Source: JAGNLV01 sp964612145
GTDB taxonomy: Bacteria; Zixibacteria; MSB-5A5; GN15; FEB-12
Direction of reading: 5' to 3'
DNA length: 64,000 bases
Assembly (NCBI GenBank): GCA_964612145.1
Contig: CAZTBP010000016.1
Coordinates: forward strand, 35,742-99,741
Shown piece by piece: positions 1-6,723 of the stretch (positions are counted from its first letter, which is position 1; every line of letters starts with the position of its first letter). A model generated the notes under the pieces. That model saw only the letters and a list, made by a program, of their open reading frames with translations. It was not told the origin of the DNA and did not search any database. A program made the translations under genes and the position numbers.

Positions 1-122
1 GCGGTTTCGCCCAGCTGGTCGGTCAGGGCCAGGGGCGAGGAGCGCAGGTCGGGACGGATCTTGCAGACGAGTTCAAGCGGAAACCCGGGTAAAAGAATGC
101 AGGCGAGACGTCGGTTGTTCAT
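1..122 (-). CDS. imuB: ImuB-like Y-family DNA polymerase, N-terminal fragment (runs off the window edge)
   Basis: Only the first 40 codons are present. The reading frame begins at an ATG at 122-120 and stays open to base 1; it starts MNNRRLACILLPGFPLELVC, which resembles the N-terminal strand of the Y-family polymerase-like ImuB/DinP group (ACILLPxFPxxxE). The ATG overlaps the TGA of the upstream RecA-like gene as ATGA, so the two are translationally coupled. ImuB with ImuA and usually DnaE2 forms an error-prone translesion mutasome under SOS control in many bacteria. The catalytic region lies outside the window, so whether it is an active polymerase cannot be seen. Confidence 0.7.
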   Translation of the reverse strand, partial: MNNRRLACILLPGFPLELVCKIRPDLRSSPLALTDQLGET

Positions 123-817
123 GGCAGGGGTACCTCGATAGTGAGACCTTCTCTGGACAGGCGGCTCCTGGTGACATCGACGGTGAGGGTCGTGTCGTCT
201 TTGCGGCTGACTTCCAGCCGCAAAGAGGCGGTGCTGGACGGGATGATATCGGAATTGTTTTCGGTCAGGAGCAGGACCAGTCCGCGTGCCCGGACCGCTT
301 TGAGCCGGAGCCGGTGGAGCATGATGGTCGGGAGGGTTTGTTTCTGGCCAACCAGATCGAGTACGATCCACGAGGCGGCGTTATGGTGCAAAAGCAGTTC
401 GGCGGCCCGGACGGCAACCGGGGGGCTGGCGGGGGTCACAGTCAGCAGCCGGTTTAAGTCGATTCCGCAGGCGGCGGCCGAGGCGGGGAAAAACGATCGG
501 CTCAAATCGATATAGACGGCCCGGCCATTGCGAGTCAGCGCCGCGAGCATGGTAAGAAGCAGGGTGGTTTTGCCCGATGAGAGTCCGCCGGTCAGTTCGA
601 TCAACTGGCCGCAGGGAATCCCCCGATTGGGGAAGATGGCATCGAGCGGAGGCAGGCCGGTGCTGAAAGTCAGGTTGAGCCGTTCGGAGGCCAGTCCGGC
701 GGCCTCGGGCCATTTGTGCCGGATAAGCCGTTTGAGTTCGGCCAGTTCCTGCGGGGTATTGTCGGTATTGTCGGGACTCATGGCCGGTTCGTCTGGTTTT
801 CGGGCACGGTTTATCAT
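119..817 (-). CDS. imuA: RecA-like ATPase of the ImuA type
   Basis: A RecA-fold protein with a Walker A motif (GGLSSGKTT) preceded by a RecA-like stretch (LPPLDAIFPNRGIPCGQLIE) and followed by a Walker B-like strand (ASWIVLDLVG). It is shorter than RecA (about 233 residues) and lacks the RecA C-terminal domain, as in ImuA/SulA-type proteins that accompany ImuB polymerases. The open frame extends to 994, but the predicted promoter (-10 at 967-972) lies inside that extension and the extension is Arg/Pro-rich low-complexity sequence, so a start at 817 or 781 is preferred; neither has a strong Shine-Dalgarno. It overlaps the imuB-like gene by 4 nt. A likely role is DNA-damage-induced translesion synthesis. 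Confidence 0.75.
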   Translation of the reverse strand: MINRARKPDEPAMSPDNTDNTPQELAELKRLIRHKWPEAAGLASERLNLTFSTGLPPLDAIFPNRGIPCGQLIELTGGLSSGKTTLLLTMLAALTRNGRAVYIDLSRSFFPASAAACGIDLNRLLTVTPASPPVAVRAAELLLHHNAASWIVLDLVGQKQTLPTIMLHRLRLKAVRARGLVLLLTENNSDIIPSSTASLRLEVSRKDDTTLTVDVTRSRLSREGLTIEVPLP

Positions 818-846
818 GATCGTTTCGTTTGCTTCACGGAGCACAA

Positions 847-874
847 CGCCGCCGCCCTTTTGGGGGCGACGGCG
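847..874 (-). other. Stable hairpin in the imuA leader
   Basis: An 11-bp inverted repeat (847-857 and 864-874, one G-U pair) with a 6-nt loop sits about 30 nt upstream of the preferred imuA start. In the transcript from the promoter at 967-994 it would fold in the 5' leader. There is no U-run after it on the minus strand, so a terminator is unlikely; it may only reflect local G+C-rich sequence. Confidence 0.4.
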
Positions 875-947
875 CCGGCCGGAGTCGGCGGCCGAGGGGG
901 GAGGCCGTCGACGGTGTTTTTTGTCGTTGTCAGCCTTATCGGCCGAC

Positions 948-994
948 AGTGAACATCTGTGCAGCATATATACGAAGATTCTCCGATTTGTCAA
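948..994 (-). promoter_or_regulatory. Promoter of the imuA-like gene with candidate LexA box
   Basis: On the minus strand TTGACA (994-989), a 16-nt spacer and TATATA (972-967) form a near-consensus sigma-70 promoter. Just downstream, covering the expected start of transcription, is CANNTGTTCANT (959-948). The same sequence lies in the spacer of the lexA promoter at 60993-61004, which suggests a common repressor, most simply LexA. The promoter is seen directly; the operator assignment is inference. Confidence 0.55.
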
Positions 995-1068
995 CGGGGG
1001 GCGGATGATATGTGATATCCGGGGGCGAATTGGTCACTGGCACCGAATGACAAATAAATGACGAGAAT

Positions 1069-1084
1069 CTTGACCTGCGTCAAG
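1069..1084 (+). promoter_or_regulatory. FNR/CRP-family-type palindrome
   Basis: CTTGACCTGCGTCAAG is a perfect 6+6 bp palindrome around a 4-nt centre, matching the TTGAC-N4-GTCAA form of FNR/DNR/HcpR-type operators. It lies 128 nt before the annotated start of the membrane ferredoxin gene. A regulator of the CRP/FNR family responding to oxygen or nitrogen oxides would fit a redox protein target, but the regulator is not in the window. Confidence 0.45.
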
Positions 1085-1211
1085 GAGAGTTCTCGCCAAA
1101 GCGGCGATCTTCGAGTCAGACCATGACAGACGAATCGAGACCCGGAAGCCGCGTCATTAGACAATTTACCAGCCGAGGGCCTCGATCCGAAAAAAACAGC
1201 CGAGTCCGGGC

Positions 1212-2291
1212 ATGGCGGATAGCAAGATGAAAACAACAGCAATGACACAGCAGACCGAGCCACAGCCGCCCCGCACCCAGCGCCGGAGCAAAGCCGACAA
1301 CATTCAGACGTGGCGTTTTCGCGCCCAACTGTTTTCACTGGTAATCAATATCTGGATTGGTGTACAGTTCTACCTTTGGGTGAAAAAAATCGAGTTAGGG
1401 GATGTGCTGCAATGGGTTCCACGTCCGGCTGGAGTAGAGGGCTGGCTGCCGATTGGGGCGATAGTGAGTCTGCGCTACTGGATTGAAAGCCATGTTTTTA
1501 ACAATATCCATCCGGCCGGGCTGATCATTTTCCTGTTTATTCTCGGTTCAGCGTTTCTGTTTAAGAAAGGGTTCTGTTCGTGGGTTTGTCCGGTGGGATT
1601 TGTCTCAGAAGTCTTAGGGGATATTTCTGATAAGCTGTTCCGGCGGCGGGTGAAGCCGTGGAAGTGGCTTGACTGGCCGTTGCGGATGCTGAAGTACCTG
1701 CTGCTGGCGTTCTTTGTCTGGGCGATCATTATCCAGATGACACCGCAATCGATCAAGGCGTTTGTCCACTCCAATTACAACCAGGTGGCCGATATCCTGA
1801 TGCTTCGGTTTTTTACAGATATCTCACAGTTTTCGCTGATTGTGATCGCTTCGCTGTTTGTCCTGTCGCTGGTGGTGCGCGGGTTCTGGTGCCGTTATCT
1901 GTGTCCGTACGGGGCGCTGTTAGGACTGCTCGGGCTGATTTCGCCGACGAGAATTCGCCGCAATCCCAAGTCATGTATTGATTGCTCGGCCTGCAGCCGA
2001 GCCTGCCCGGCCTTTATCAAGGTCGATCAGGTCAGGGAGGTAGTCTCTGATGAATGCTCGGGCTGCATGGCCTGTGTTGATAGCTGCCCGGTAAAGGACA
2101 CGCTGACGGTGCATTTCGCCACAAAAAAGAAGCGGGTAAACAAGCGGGCCTGGGCGCTGGCGGTGGTGGTGCTGTTCTGGGTGGGGCTGGCTGGTTTCAA
2201 GATGCTTGGACCGTGGGACAATGCCATTTCAGATGAGCAGTACCGTCAGCACATGCCGGCGGTGGTGAAGGGTCAGTATACGCATCCGTAA
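1212..2291 (+). CDS. Membrane-bound 4Fe-4S ferredoxin, NapH/NosR-like
   Basis: A 359-residue polytopic membrane protein. Two CxxxCP motifs lie at membrane-segment ends (C122/C126 in CSWVCP and C227/C231 in CRYLCP), followed by two classical ferredoxin clusters (C255-C258-C261-C265 and C282-C285-C288-C292) and a final membrane segment. This arrangement is typical of NapH, the C-terminal half of NosR and related quinol-linked electron-transfer proteins. No nitrate or nitrous oxide reductase genes lie beside it, so the electron acceptor is unknown. The start is uncertain: ATG codons at 1212, 1227 and 1242 are all in frame and none has a good ribosome binding site. An FNR-like palindrome lies upstream. 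Confidence 0.8.
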   Translation: MADSKMKTTAMTQQTEPQPPRTQRRSKADNIQTWRFRAQLFSLVINIWIGVQFYLWVKKIELGDVLQWVPRPAGVEGWLPIGAIVSLRYWIESHVFNNIHPAGLIIFLFILGSAFLFKKGFCSWVCPVGFVSEVLGDISDKLFRRRVKPWKWLDWPLRMLKYLLLAFFVWAIIIQMTPQSIKAFVHSNYNQVADILMLRFFTDISQFSLIVIASLFVLSLVVRGFWCRYLCPYGALLGLLGLISPTRIRRNPKSCIDCSACSRACPAFIKVDQVREVVSDECSGCMACVDSCPVKDTLTVHFATKKKRVNKRAWALAVVVLFWVGLAGFKMLGPWDNAISDEQYRQHMPAVVKGQYTHP

Positions 2292-2419
2292 GTGATCATG
2301 TCTCATTCTATTTTTTGTGAGGGAGACCCGTCGGTTACACCGGGCGGGTCTTTGCGTTGCCTGCGGAAGATGGCGGGGAAAGCTTGCGGGGGACAAGTTG
2401 AGAGTTTATCATAGGGGGC

Positions 2420-3184
2420 ATGAGGAACAAACAACCATCCGTTTTCGAAGTCTACGCCCACGAGTACGACCTGATTACCAACGCCGCCGCTCGTGAGAAA
2501 AATCACCGTAAAGAAGTCCGTGCCATGATTAAGCGGTTCCACCCGAGCCGGGTCCTTGATGCCGGCTGTGCAACCGGCCTGACGACGTTGTTGTTTGCTC
2601 GCGAAGGGGTGGAGGCGGTGGGGCTGGACCGGTCGCGGAAAATGATTGAAGTGGCCGAGCAGTCTCGCGGAACCAGGAACCTGCCAATGAGTTTTCGCCA
2701 GGGGAGATTTGAGGCACTTCCGAAAAACATGGCGGAGTCGTTTGATCTGGCGGCCTGTCTGGCAAACTCGATCAGTGGCGTGGAAACCATTGCGCTGTTG
2801 AACAAGACCATGAAGAACTTCTTCGGGGTGCTCAAGCCCGGAGGTCATCTGGTACTGCAAATGCTGAATTATGCGGCGGTGGATGAGCATACGCTCAAGC
2901 CGATCAAGGCGACGGAAAACGGCGGGATCGTTTACGAGCGGTTCAATGAGCGTCAGGGTAAGAGCCTGTATATTTATGTTACCCGCGCTGATTTTAATCA
3001 GGAGCCGGCCAAATTCGAGGTGTTCCGGCACCGGTTTGAGAACTTCGAGCCGGAAAAGGTTGAACGGGCGGTAGACAAGGCGGGCTTTAAGGACATTCGC
3101 AAATTCGGCGACTTGAAATTTGAAAAGCGGTTTGGGAAAAAGGCCCGCGACCTGGTCCTGACAGCGCGGAAACCGGCGAAATAG
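2420..3184 (+). CDS. Class I SAM-dependent methyltransferase
   Basis: 254 residues with the SAM-binding motif I VLDAGCATG (about residues 45-53), an acidic residue at the end of strand 2 (VGLDRS) and a motif IV-like LKPGGHLVLQML. The substrate cannot be deduced. The ATG at 2420 follows GGGGGC and is the only sensible start. It is separated by 40 nt from the next gene and by 128 nt from the ferredoxin gene. Similar small stand-alone methyltransferases act on small molecules. Confidence 0.8.
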   Translation: MRNKQPSVFEVYAHEYDLITNAAAREKNHRKEVRAMIKRFHPSRVLDAGCATGLTTLLFAREGVEAVGLDRSRKMIEVAEQSRGTRNLPMSFRQGRFEALPKNMAESFDLAACLANSISGVETIALLNKTMKNFFGVLKPGGHLVLQMLNYAAVDEHTLKPIKATENGGIVYERFNERQGKSLYIYVTRADFNQEPAKFEVFRHRFENFEPEKVERAVDKAGFKDIRKFGDLKFEKRFGKKARDLVLTARKPAK

Positions 3185-3187
3185 TAT

Positions 3188-3215
3188 TTGACCTGTCGTT
3201 TGGCTCACCTATCTT
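3188..3215 (+). promoter_or_regulatory. Possible promoter, near-leaderless
   Basis: TTGACC (3188-3193), a 16-nt spacer and TATCTT (3210-3215). The ATG of the next gene is at 3225, so a transcript would have almost no leader, and indeed no Shine-Dalgarno is visible. Moderate match only. Confidence 0.35.
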
Positions 3216-3224
3216 CGGTTTCAC

Positions 3225-4688
3225 ATGAAAGCATTACTGACATTTGCAGCCTGCCTGCTGGCGATTCCGGGACTGGTTCAGGCCCAGCGGGCGGTGCCGG
3301 GACGGTCCTCGGTTGAAGCCCATCGTTCGATGGGCGAAATCCGAATCTGGACGTTTATCCAGGATGATTCCACGATCGGGGTTCTGCGTTCGCAGGTGGC
3401 TGGCGAGACCGAGATAGACGGGATTTCCGGCTACGTGATCGAGGAGGAACTGACCCTCGACTTCACTAAAGTAGGCCAGGTGAGTCAGATTCAAGTCACC
3501 GGTGAGCATTATATTGCTGCCGACGGGTCGTATCTGGGGGATGACATCAGGGTCACGGTCGGGGAACGTACCGGGCAGCTCGAGATGGAGCGCGATGGTG
3601 CCAGGATTGTTGGTAAGGGGAGAAGCGGTGAAACATCGCGAGACATAGACGTTCCGTTCGCACCGGGCGGTTTTGCTATAGACAATTACATGATCGATCA
3701 GTACGAGTTGTATTTCGCTGCCCGCGGGCTGCGTGAGGGGGACAAGATCGAGGACACAATCTTTGTGCCGCGTGATCAGTTGACAACAGTGATCAAGGGC
3801 GAGGTCGTGGGGTGGCAGTGGCAACAGCTCTGGCGAGGCGTGCTGGATTCCGTATTCTACGTGCAGCTCACCCAGCCGGCAACGATGCAGTTATTCATCA
3901 ACCGTGACCTGTCGCTGCGGAAGCTCTACGTGCCGAGTCAGGACTTGCGGGTCTATCTGGATGTGGTCACGGTGCAGGAACAGGCGCAGGTTGAGTCGTT
4001 CGGGTTGAGTAAAATCGTGACATTGATCCCCCACTGCCTGATGTACCTGGTGATTGGGTTCGTGGCCATTCTACTTTTTGCCGGGGCGCAGCTGCGTAGT
4101 CCGACGGTGTGGTTGGCGGCCGGTGTCGGGGGCGTGTCATTTGTTATCATAGTGCTGGTGCAGTTTCCGATACAGAATTATCTGTTCGAGAATGTGTTCG
4201 GGCCAAGGTCCGGCGCGGGCTGGTCGGCGTTGCCGGCGGCATTTTTGGCGGTGCTTCCGGCCGGGATTGTGCAGGAGGGGCTTCGGTTGCTGGGCGTATT
4301 CGTCATGGACAAGTGGCGGATTATCGGCCGGAGTCGGCTTCCGGCGATTGGCGCCGCGATTGGAGGCGGGATGGGAATTGTCGAAGCCTGCTATCTCGAT
4401 TCGGTTGTTCCCGAGGCGCTTTTGTTTGACTGGGCGTTTTTGCAGCGGATCCTGTTTATATTCTTTGCGGCTACGGCGGGCACGTTTATCGGATATGGCT
4501 ACCGCCGGGCCGGGACGGCGCTTTGGAAGTGGCTCCTGATCGCGCTGGTGTTGAATGTCCTGCTTCGACTGCTGCCGGTGTTCGCGCAGTTGCGGGTGAT
4601 GGATTCGGGGCTTATTTACCTGACTACGGGGTTCATTGTCGTGGTGTTGATGCTGGTGGGGGTGATGGTCCTGCGCCGTGAAGAATAG
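3225..4688 (+). CDS. Secreted-domain/polytopic membrane protein, PrsW/YhfC-like C-terminus
   Basis: 487 residues. A signal peptide (residues 1-20, cleavage after VQA) leads into an extracytoplasmic beta-rich domain of about 240 residues, then from about residue 265 at least seven membrane segments. The membrane half contains QEGLRLL and GGGMGIVEACYL, reminiscent of the EExxx and FxxxE motifs of PrsW/YhfC/CPBP intramembrane proteases. The histidine normally found in the following helix is not evident (FFAATAGTFIGYG), so activity is doubtful. No named family is certain. A bidirectional terminator follows. Confidence 0.55.
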   Translation: MKALLTFAACLLAIPGLVQAQRAVPGRSSVEAHRSMGEIRIWTFIQDDSTIGVLRSQVAGETEIDGISGYVIEEELTLDFTKVGQVSQIQVTGEHYIAADGSYLGDDIRVTVGERTGQLEMERDGARIVGKGRSGETSRDIDVPFAPGGFAIDNYMIDQYELYFAARGLREGDKIEDTIFVPRDQLTTVIKGEVVGWQWQQLWRGVLDSVFYVQLTQPATMQLFINRDLSLRKLYVPSQDLRVYLDVVTVQEQAQVESFGLSKIVTLIPHCLMYLVIGFVAILLFAGAQLRSPTVWLAAGVGGVSFVIIVLVQFPIQNYLFENVFGPRSGAGWSALPAAFLAVLPAGIVQEGLRLLGVFVMDKWRIIGRSRLPAIGAAIGGGMGIVEACYLDSVVPEALLFDWAFLQRILFIFFAATAGTFIGYGYRRAGTALWKWLLIALVLNVLLRLLPVFAQLRVMDSGLIYLTTGFIVVVLMLVGVMVLRREE

Positions 4689-4711
4689 GCGCAGCATATA
4701 GCAAATAGGAA

Positions 4712-4741
4712 AAGGCGATTCGATAGCTCGAATCGCCTTTG
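4712..4741. terminator. Bidirectional rho-independent terminator
   Basis: A 13-bp perfect inverted repeat (4712-4724 and 4729-4741) with loop TAGC, bordered by A-tracts and T-tracts on both strands. It separates the convergent membrane protein gene (plus) and the HesB-like gene (minus). Confidence 0.85.
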
Positions 4742-4762
4742 TTATTCAGGGGATTGGGTAAT

Positions 4763-5098
4763 CTAGCCGCAGGAGGAACAGCCGCCGGCGTCATCGCCGC
4801 AGTTGTTCTCGCCGACACGGATCATGAATCCCTGACGCCCCGGCCCCTCGTTGACAAAATCGAGGTGGATGGCGCCGTAATTCTTCAGGAAATTCTGCAG
4901 ACCCGGGTCGATATAGGCTTCGATACCGTTCGATTCCAGTTTTTCAAGGCCGTCCGTTGACTCTTCCAGAGCCAGTCCCAGATTGGGACCACTTCAGCCA
5001 ACGCCGGCAAATGTCACGATCAGGTTCTTGCCCGAGGCCTGATCGGACTCCAGCACCTTTTTCAGTTCGGTGCCAGCTGCTTCAGAGACTTCAAACAT
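4763..5098 (-). CDS. HesB/IscA-like selenoprotein (in-frame UGA = Sec35)
   Basis: Read through the TGA at 4996-4994 this is one 111-residue protein of the HesB/IscA iron-sulfur biogenesis fold: a start MFEVSEAAGTELKKVLES, then FAGVG-U-SGPNLGLALEES, and a Cys-rich tail (CGDDAGGCSSCG) ending at TAG. The UGA falls exactly where family members carry the conserved Cys before SGP, and both sides stay in the same frame with no indel. HesB-like proteins are an established bacterial selenoprotein family. A hairpin with a GGA loop follows the UGA (4958-4974). The start has GAGGAA upstream. A frame ending at the UGA would give only 34 residues, and a downstream one would lack the N-terminus. It could alternatively be a pseudogene, but nothing else in it is damaged. 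Confidence 0.88.
4958..4974 (-). promoter_or_regulatory. Candidate bacterial SECIS of the HesB-like gene
   Basis: On the minus strand TGGCTCT, loop GGA, AGAGTCA: a 7-bp stem (one G-U) beginning 19 nt after the UGA, with the loop G at nt 27. Bacterial SECIS elements need a small stem-loop with a G at the start of the apical loop roughly 16-37 nt after the UGA, which this meets. A second hairpin with loop AATCT lies closer to the UGA but has no loop G. Confidence 0.65.
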
Positions 5099-5145
5099 AT
5101 TTCAATTCCTCACTCACCAGGGTGTCGGTTTTATCATTAGACTCA

Positions 5146-5167
5146 CCTGAATCTAAAACGATTCAGG
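5146..5167 (-). promoter_or_regulatory. 22-bp palindrome upstream of the HesB-like gene
   Basis: CCTGAATC and GATTCAGG flank a 6-nt AT-rich centre, a perfect 8+8 palindrome 48 nt upstream of the HesB-like ATG. It could be an operator for a dimeric regulator, possibly one sensing iron-sulfur status, or a leader hairpin. No T-tract follows. The rest of 5168-5376 holds no other clear signal. Confidence 0.4.
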
Positions 5168-5376
5168 GAAAAGTCCACCCTTAATAACATGTTCGGCAGT
5201 TCAGCGTTCCCGGACCAGGCAATTGCTGCCGTAATTGGTGCTGTAAGTTACTGATGTAAAAAAACTTCACAAATAATGCTTGATTCGGCCGGTCCTGCCG
5301 ATATTTATTGTAGTTCACTCGGCCACAGGCCGGAAAATGATCCGTTAACCGCCTGTCAGGGAATTAGATCAAATTT

Positions 5377-6654
5377 ATGGCGCTACAGCTCACGCTCTTT
5401 GAGGACAAGCACTATCGTCAGTTCTTTCCGATATCGATGCTTCGGCCGGTCTATTTGCTTCGGCCCGGAATTCTGCCGCAGTGGAAGAAGGCGAAACAGC
5501 ATTTTCCGAACACGAAACTCAGTTTCCTGTGCCGGACTCAGATAGCGCCGGTGCTGGCCGAAACGGTGCCGGATGTCCCGGTGAATATCATCAAGCGGGA
5601 AAGAGATGATCTTCTGCTGCTCAACGGCCGAATCCGCAACTGGGGGGATCTGCCAGCAAAGATCAAAGAGAGTGAGTATACGCGGGCCTGGACTGCCGAG
5701 GGCGAGGTCGCAGCGGTGCTGCTGAAATCGGGGTCGCTGGGAGAATTGCCGCCGATAGCGGAAAGTCAGGCCATTATCGACTATGTTCAAGACCAAAACG
5801 AGAGCATTCCGAGACATACCACGGACGCAACCCTCTATTCGCACCTGTGGGAGTTTGTCGATGACATCGAGACAGCGATCGAGGCGGATTACCGGCTAAT
5901 CGAGCCGGGGTTCGGTCCACCGAGCGGACTGAAAGTGCACGACGGCGCGTTTTTTGTAAACGAGAACGATGTCTTTCTGGGGGATGATACGGAGGTGTTG
6001 CCGGGGGCGGTTATTGACGCTTCGCACGGGCCGGTGTGTATCGGCAACAGTGTGCGGGTCGAACCTCATGCGGCGTTGATGGGACCGTGCTTTGTCGGGT
6101 CGAATTCGGTAGTGCTGGCGGGCAAGGTGACGGGATCCTCGATCGGCCACACGAGCCGGGTGGGTGGTGAAATTGAGGAGTCGATCTTTCAGTCGTACGT
6201 GAACAAATACCACGCCGGTTTCATCGGGCACAGTTACGTTGGTCAGTGGGTGAATTTCGGTGCGATGACCACGAACTCAGACCTCAAGAACAACTACTCC
6301 AGCATGCGGGTGTCGGTGAACGGGGAGATGGTGGACAGCGGCTCGATCAAGGTTGGGTCGTTTATTGGAGACCATACCAAGTTTGGAATTGGTACGATGC
6401 TGAATACGGGGATATCAATCGGAGTTTGCTGCAACATTTTCGGCGGCAGCCTGGTTGTGGACAAGGAAGTGCCGTCGTTCCGCTGGGGCGGTACCGACAA
6501 CTGGACAGACTACAAATTTAACAAAGCGATTGAGACGGCCAGCCGCACGACCGAGCGGCGACATGTGACGTTGTCGGACCGTGAGACGGCATTGTTGAAG
6601 CTGGTGGCTGAAAGCGCCCTGTCAGATGAGGGTATTCTCGATCTTGACGACTAG
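5377..6654 (+). CDS. Alternative GlmU-like sugar-phosphate nucleotidyltransferase/acyltransferase
   Basis: 425 residues. The N-terminal half opens LTLFEDKHYRQFFPIS and LRPVYLLRPGILPQWKKA, as in the alternative GlmU family of FCB bacteria, rather than the classical GlmU GTRM loop. The C-terminal part (about residues 195-375) is a left-handed beta-helix of hexapeptide repeats, with the acyltransferase-like stretch NFGAMTTNSDLKNNYSSMRV. It probably makes or activates an amino-sugar phosphate for the cell envelope. The ATG at 5377 has only a weak binding site. The galT promoter follows immediately. Confidence 0.75.
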   Translation: MALQLTLFEDKHYRQFFPISMLRPVYLLRPGILPQWKKAKQHFPNTKLSFLCRTQIAPVLAETVPDVPVNIIKRERDDLLLLNGRIRNWGDLPAKIKESEYTRAWTAEGEVAAVLLKSGSLGELPPIAESQAIIDYVQDQNESIPRHTTDATLYSHLWEFVDDIETAIEADYRLIEPGFGPPSGLKVHDGAFFVNENDVFLGDDTEVLPGAVIDASHGPVCIGNSVRVEPHAALMGPCFVGSNSVVLAGKVTGSSIGHTSRVGGEIEESIFQSYVNKYHAGFIGHSYVGQWVNFGAMTTNSDLKNNYSSMRVSVNGEMVDSGSIKVGSFIGDHTKFGIGTMLNTGISIGVCCNIFGGSLVVDKEVPSFRWGGTDNWTDYKFNKAIETASRTTERRHVTLSDRETALLKLVAESALSDEGILDLDD

Positions 6655-6671
6655 GTAAAAGGCGGGGCTGG

Positions 6672-6700
6672 TTGACATACTTTCCAGCAGGGGATATACT
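6672..6700 (+). promoter_or_regulatory. galT-glgA promoter
   Basis: TTGACA (6672-6677), 17-nt spacer, TATACT (6695-6700), close to the sigma-70 consensus and 24 nt before the galT ATG. TATTGGAGATGCG supplies a GGAG binding site. Confidence 0.7.
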
Positions 6701-6723
6701 GGTAAATTACTATTGGAGATGCG

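Noticed and set aside
818..994. N-terminal extension of the imuA-like gene to 994
   Set aside because: It would include the predicted promoter and a low-complexity Arg/Pro stretch.
4979..4993. GTCCC-AATCT-GGGAC hairpin next to the HesB UGA as the SECIS
   Set aside because: Its loop lies too close to the UGA and lacks the G at the start of the apical loop; the hairpin at 4958-4974 fits better.
4994..4996. Sequencing error converting Cys TGC or TGT to TGA in the HesB-like gene
   Set aside because: Cannot be excluded, but a second UGA in an unrelated gene with the same SECIS features makes two independent errors unlikely.
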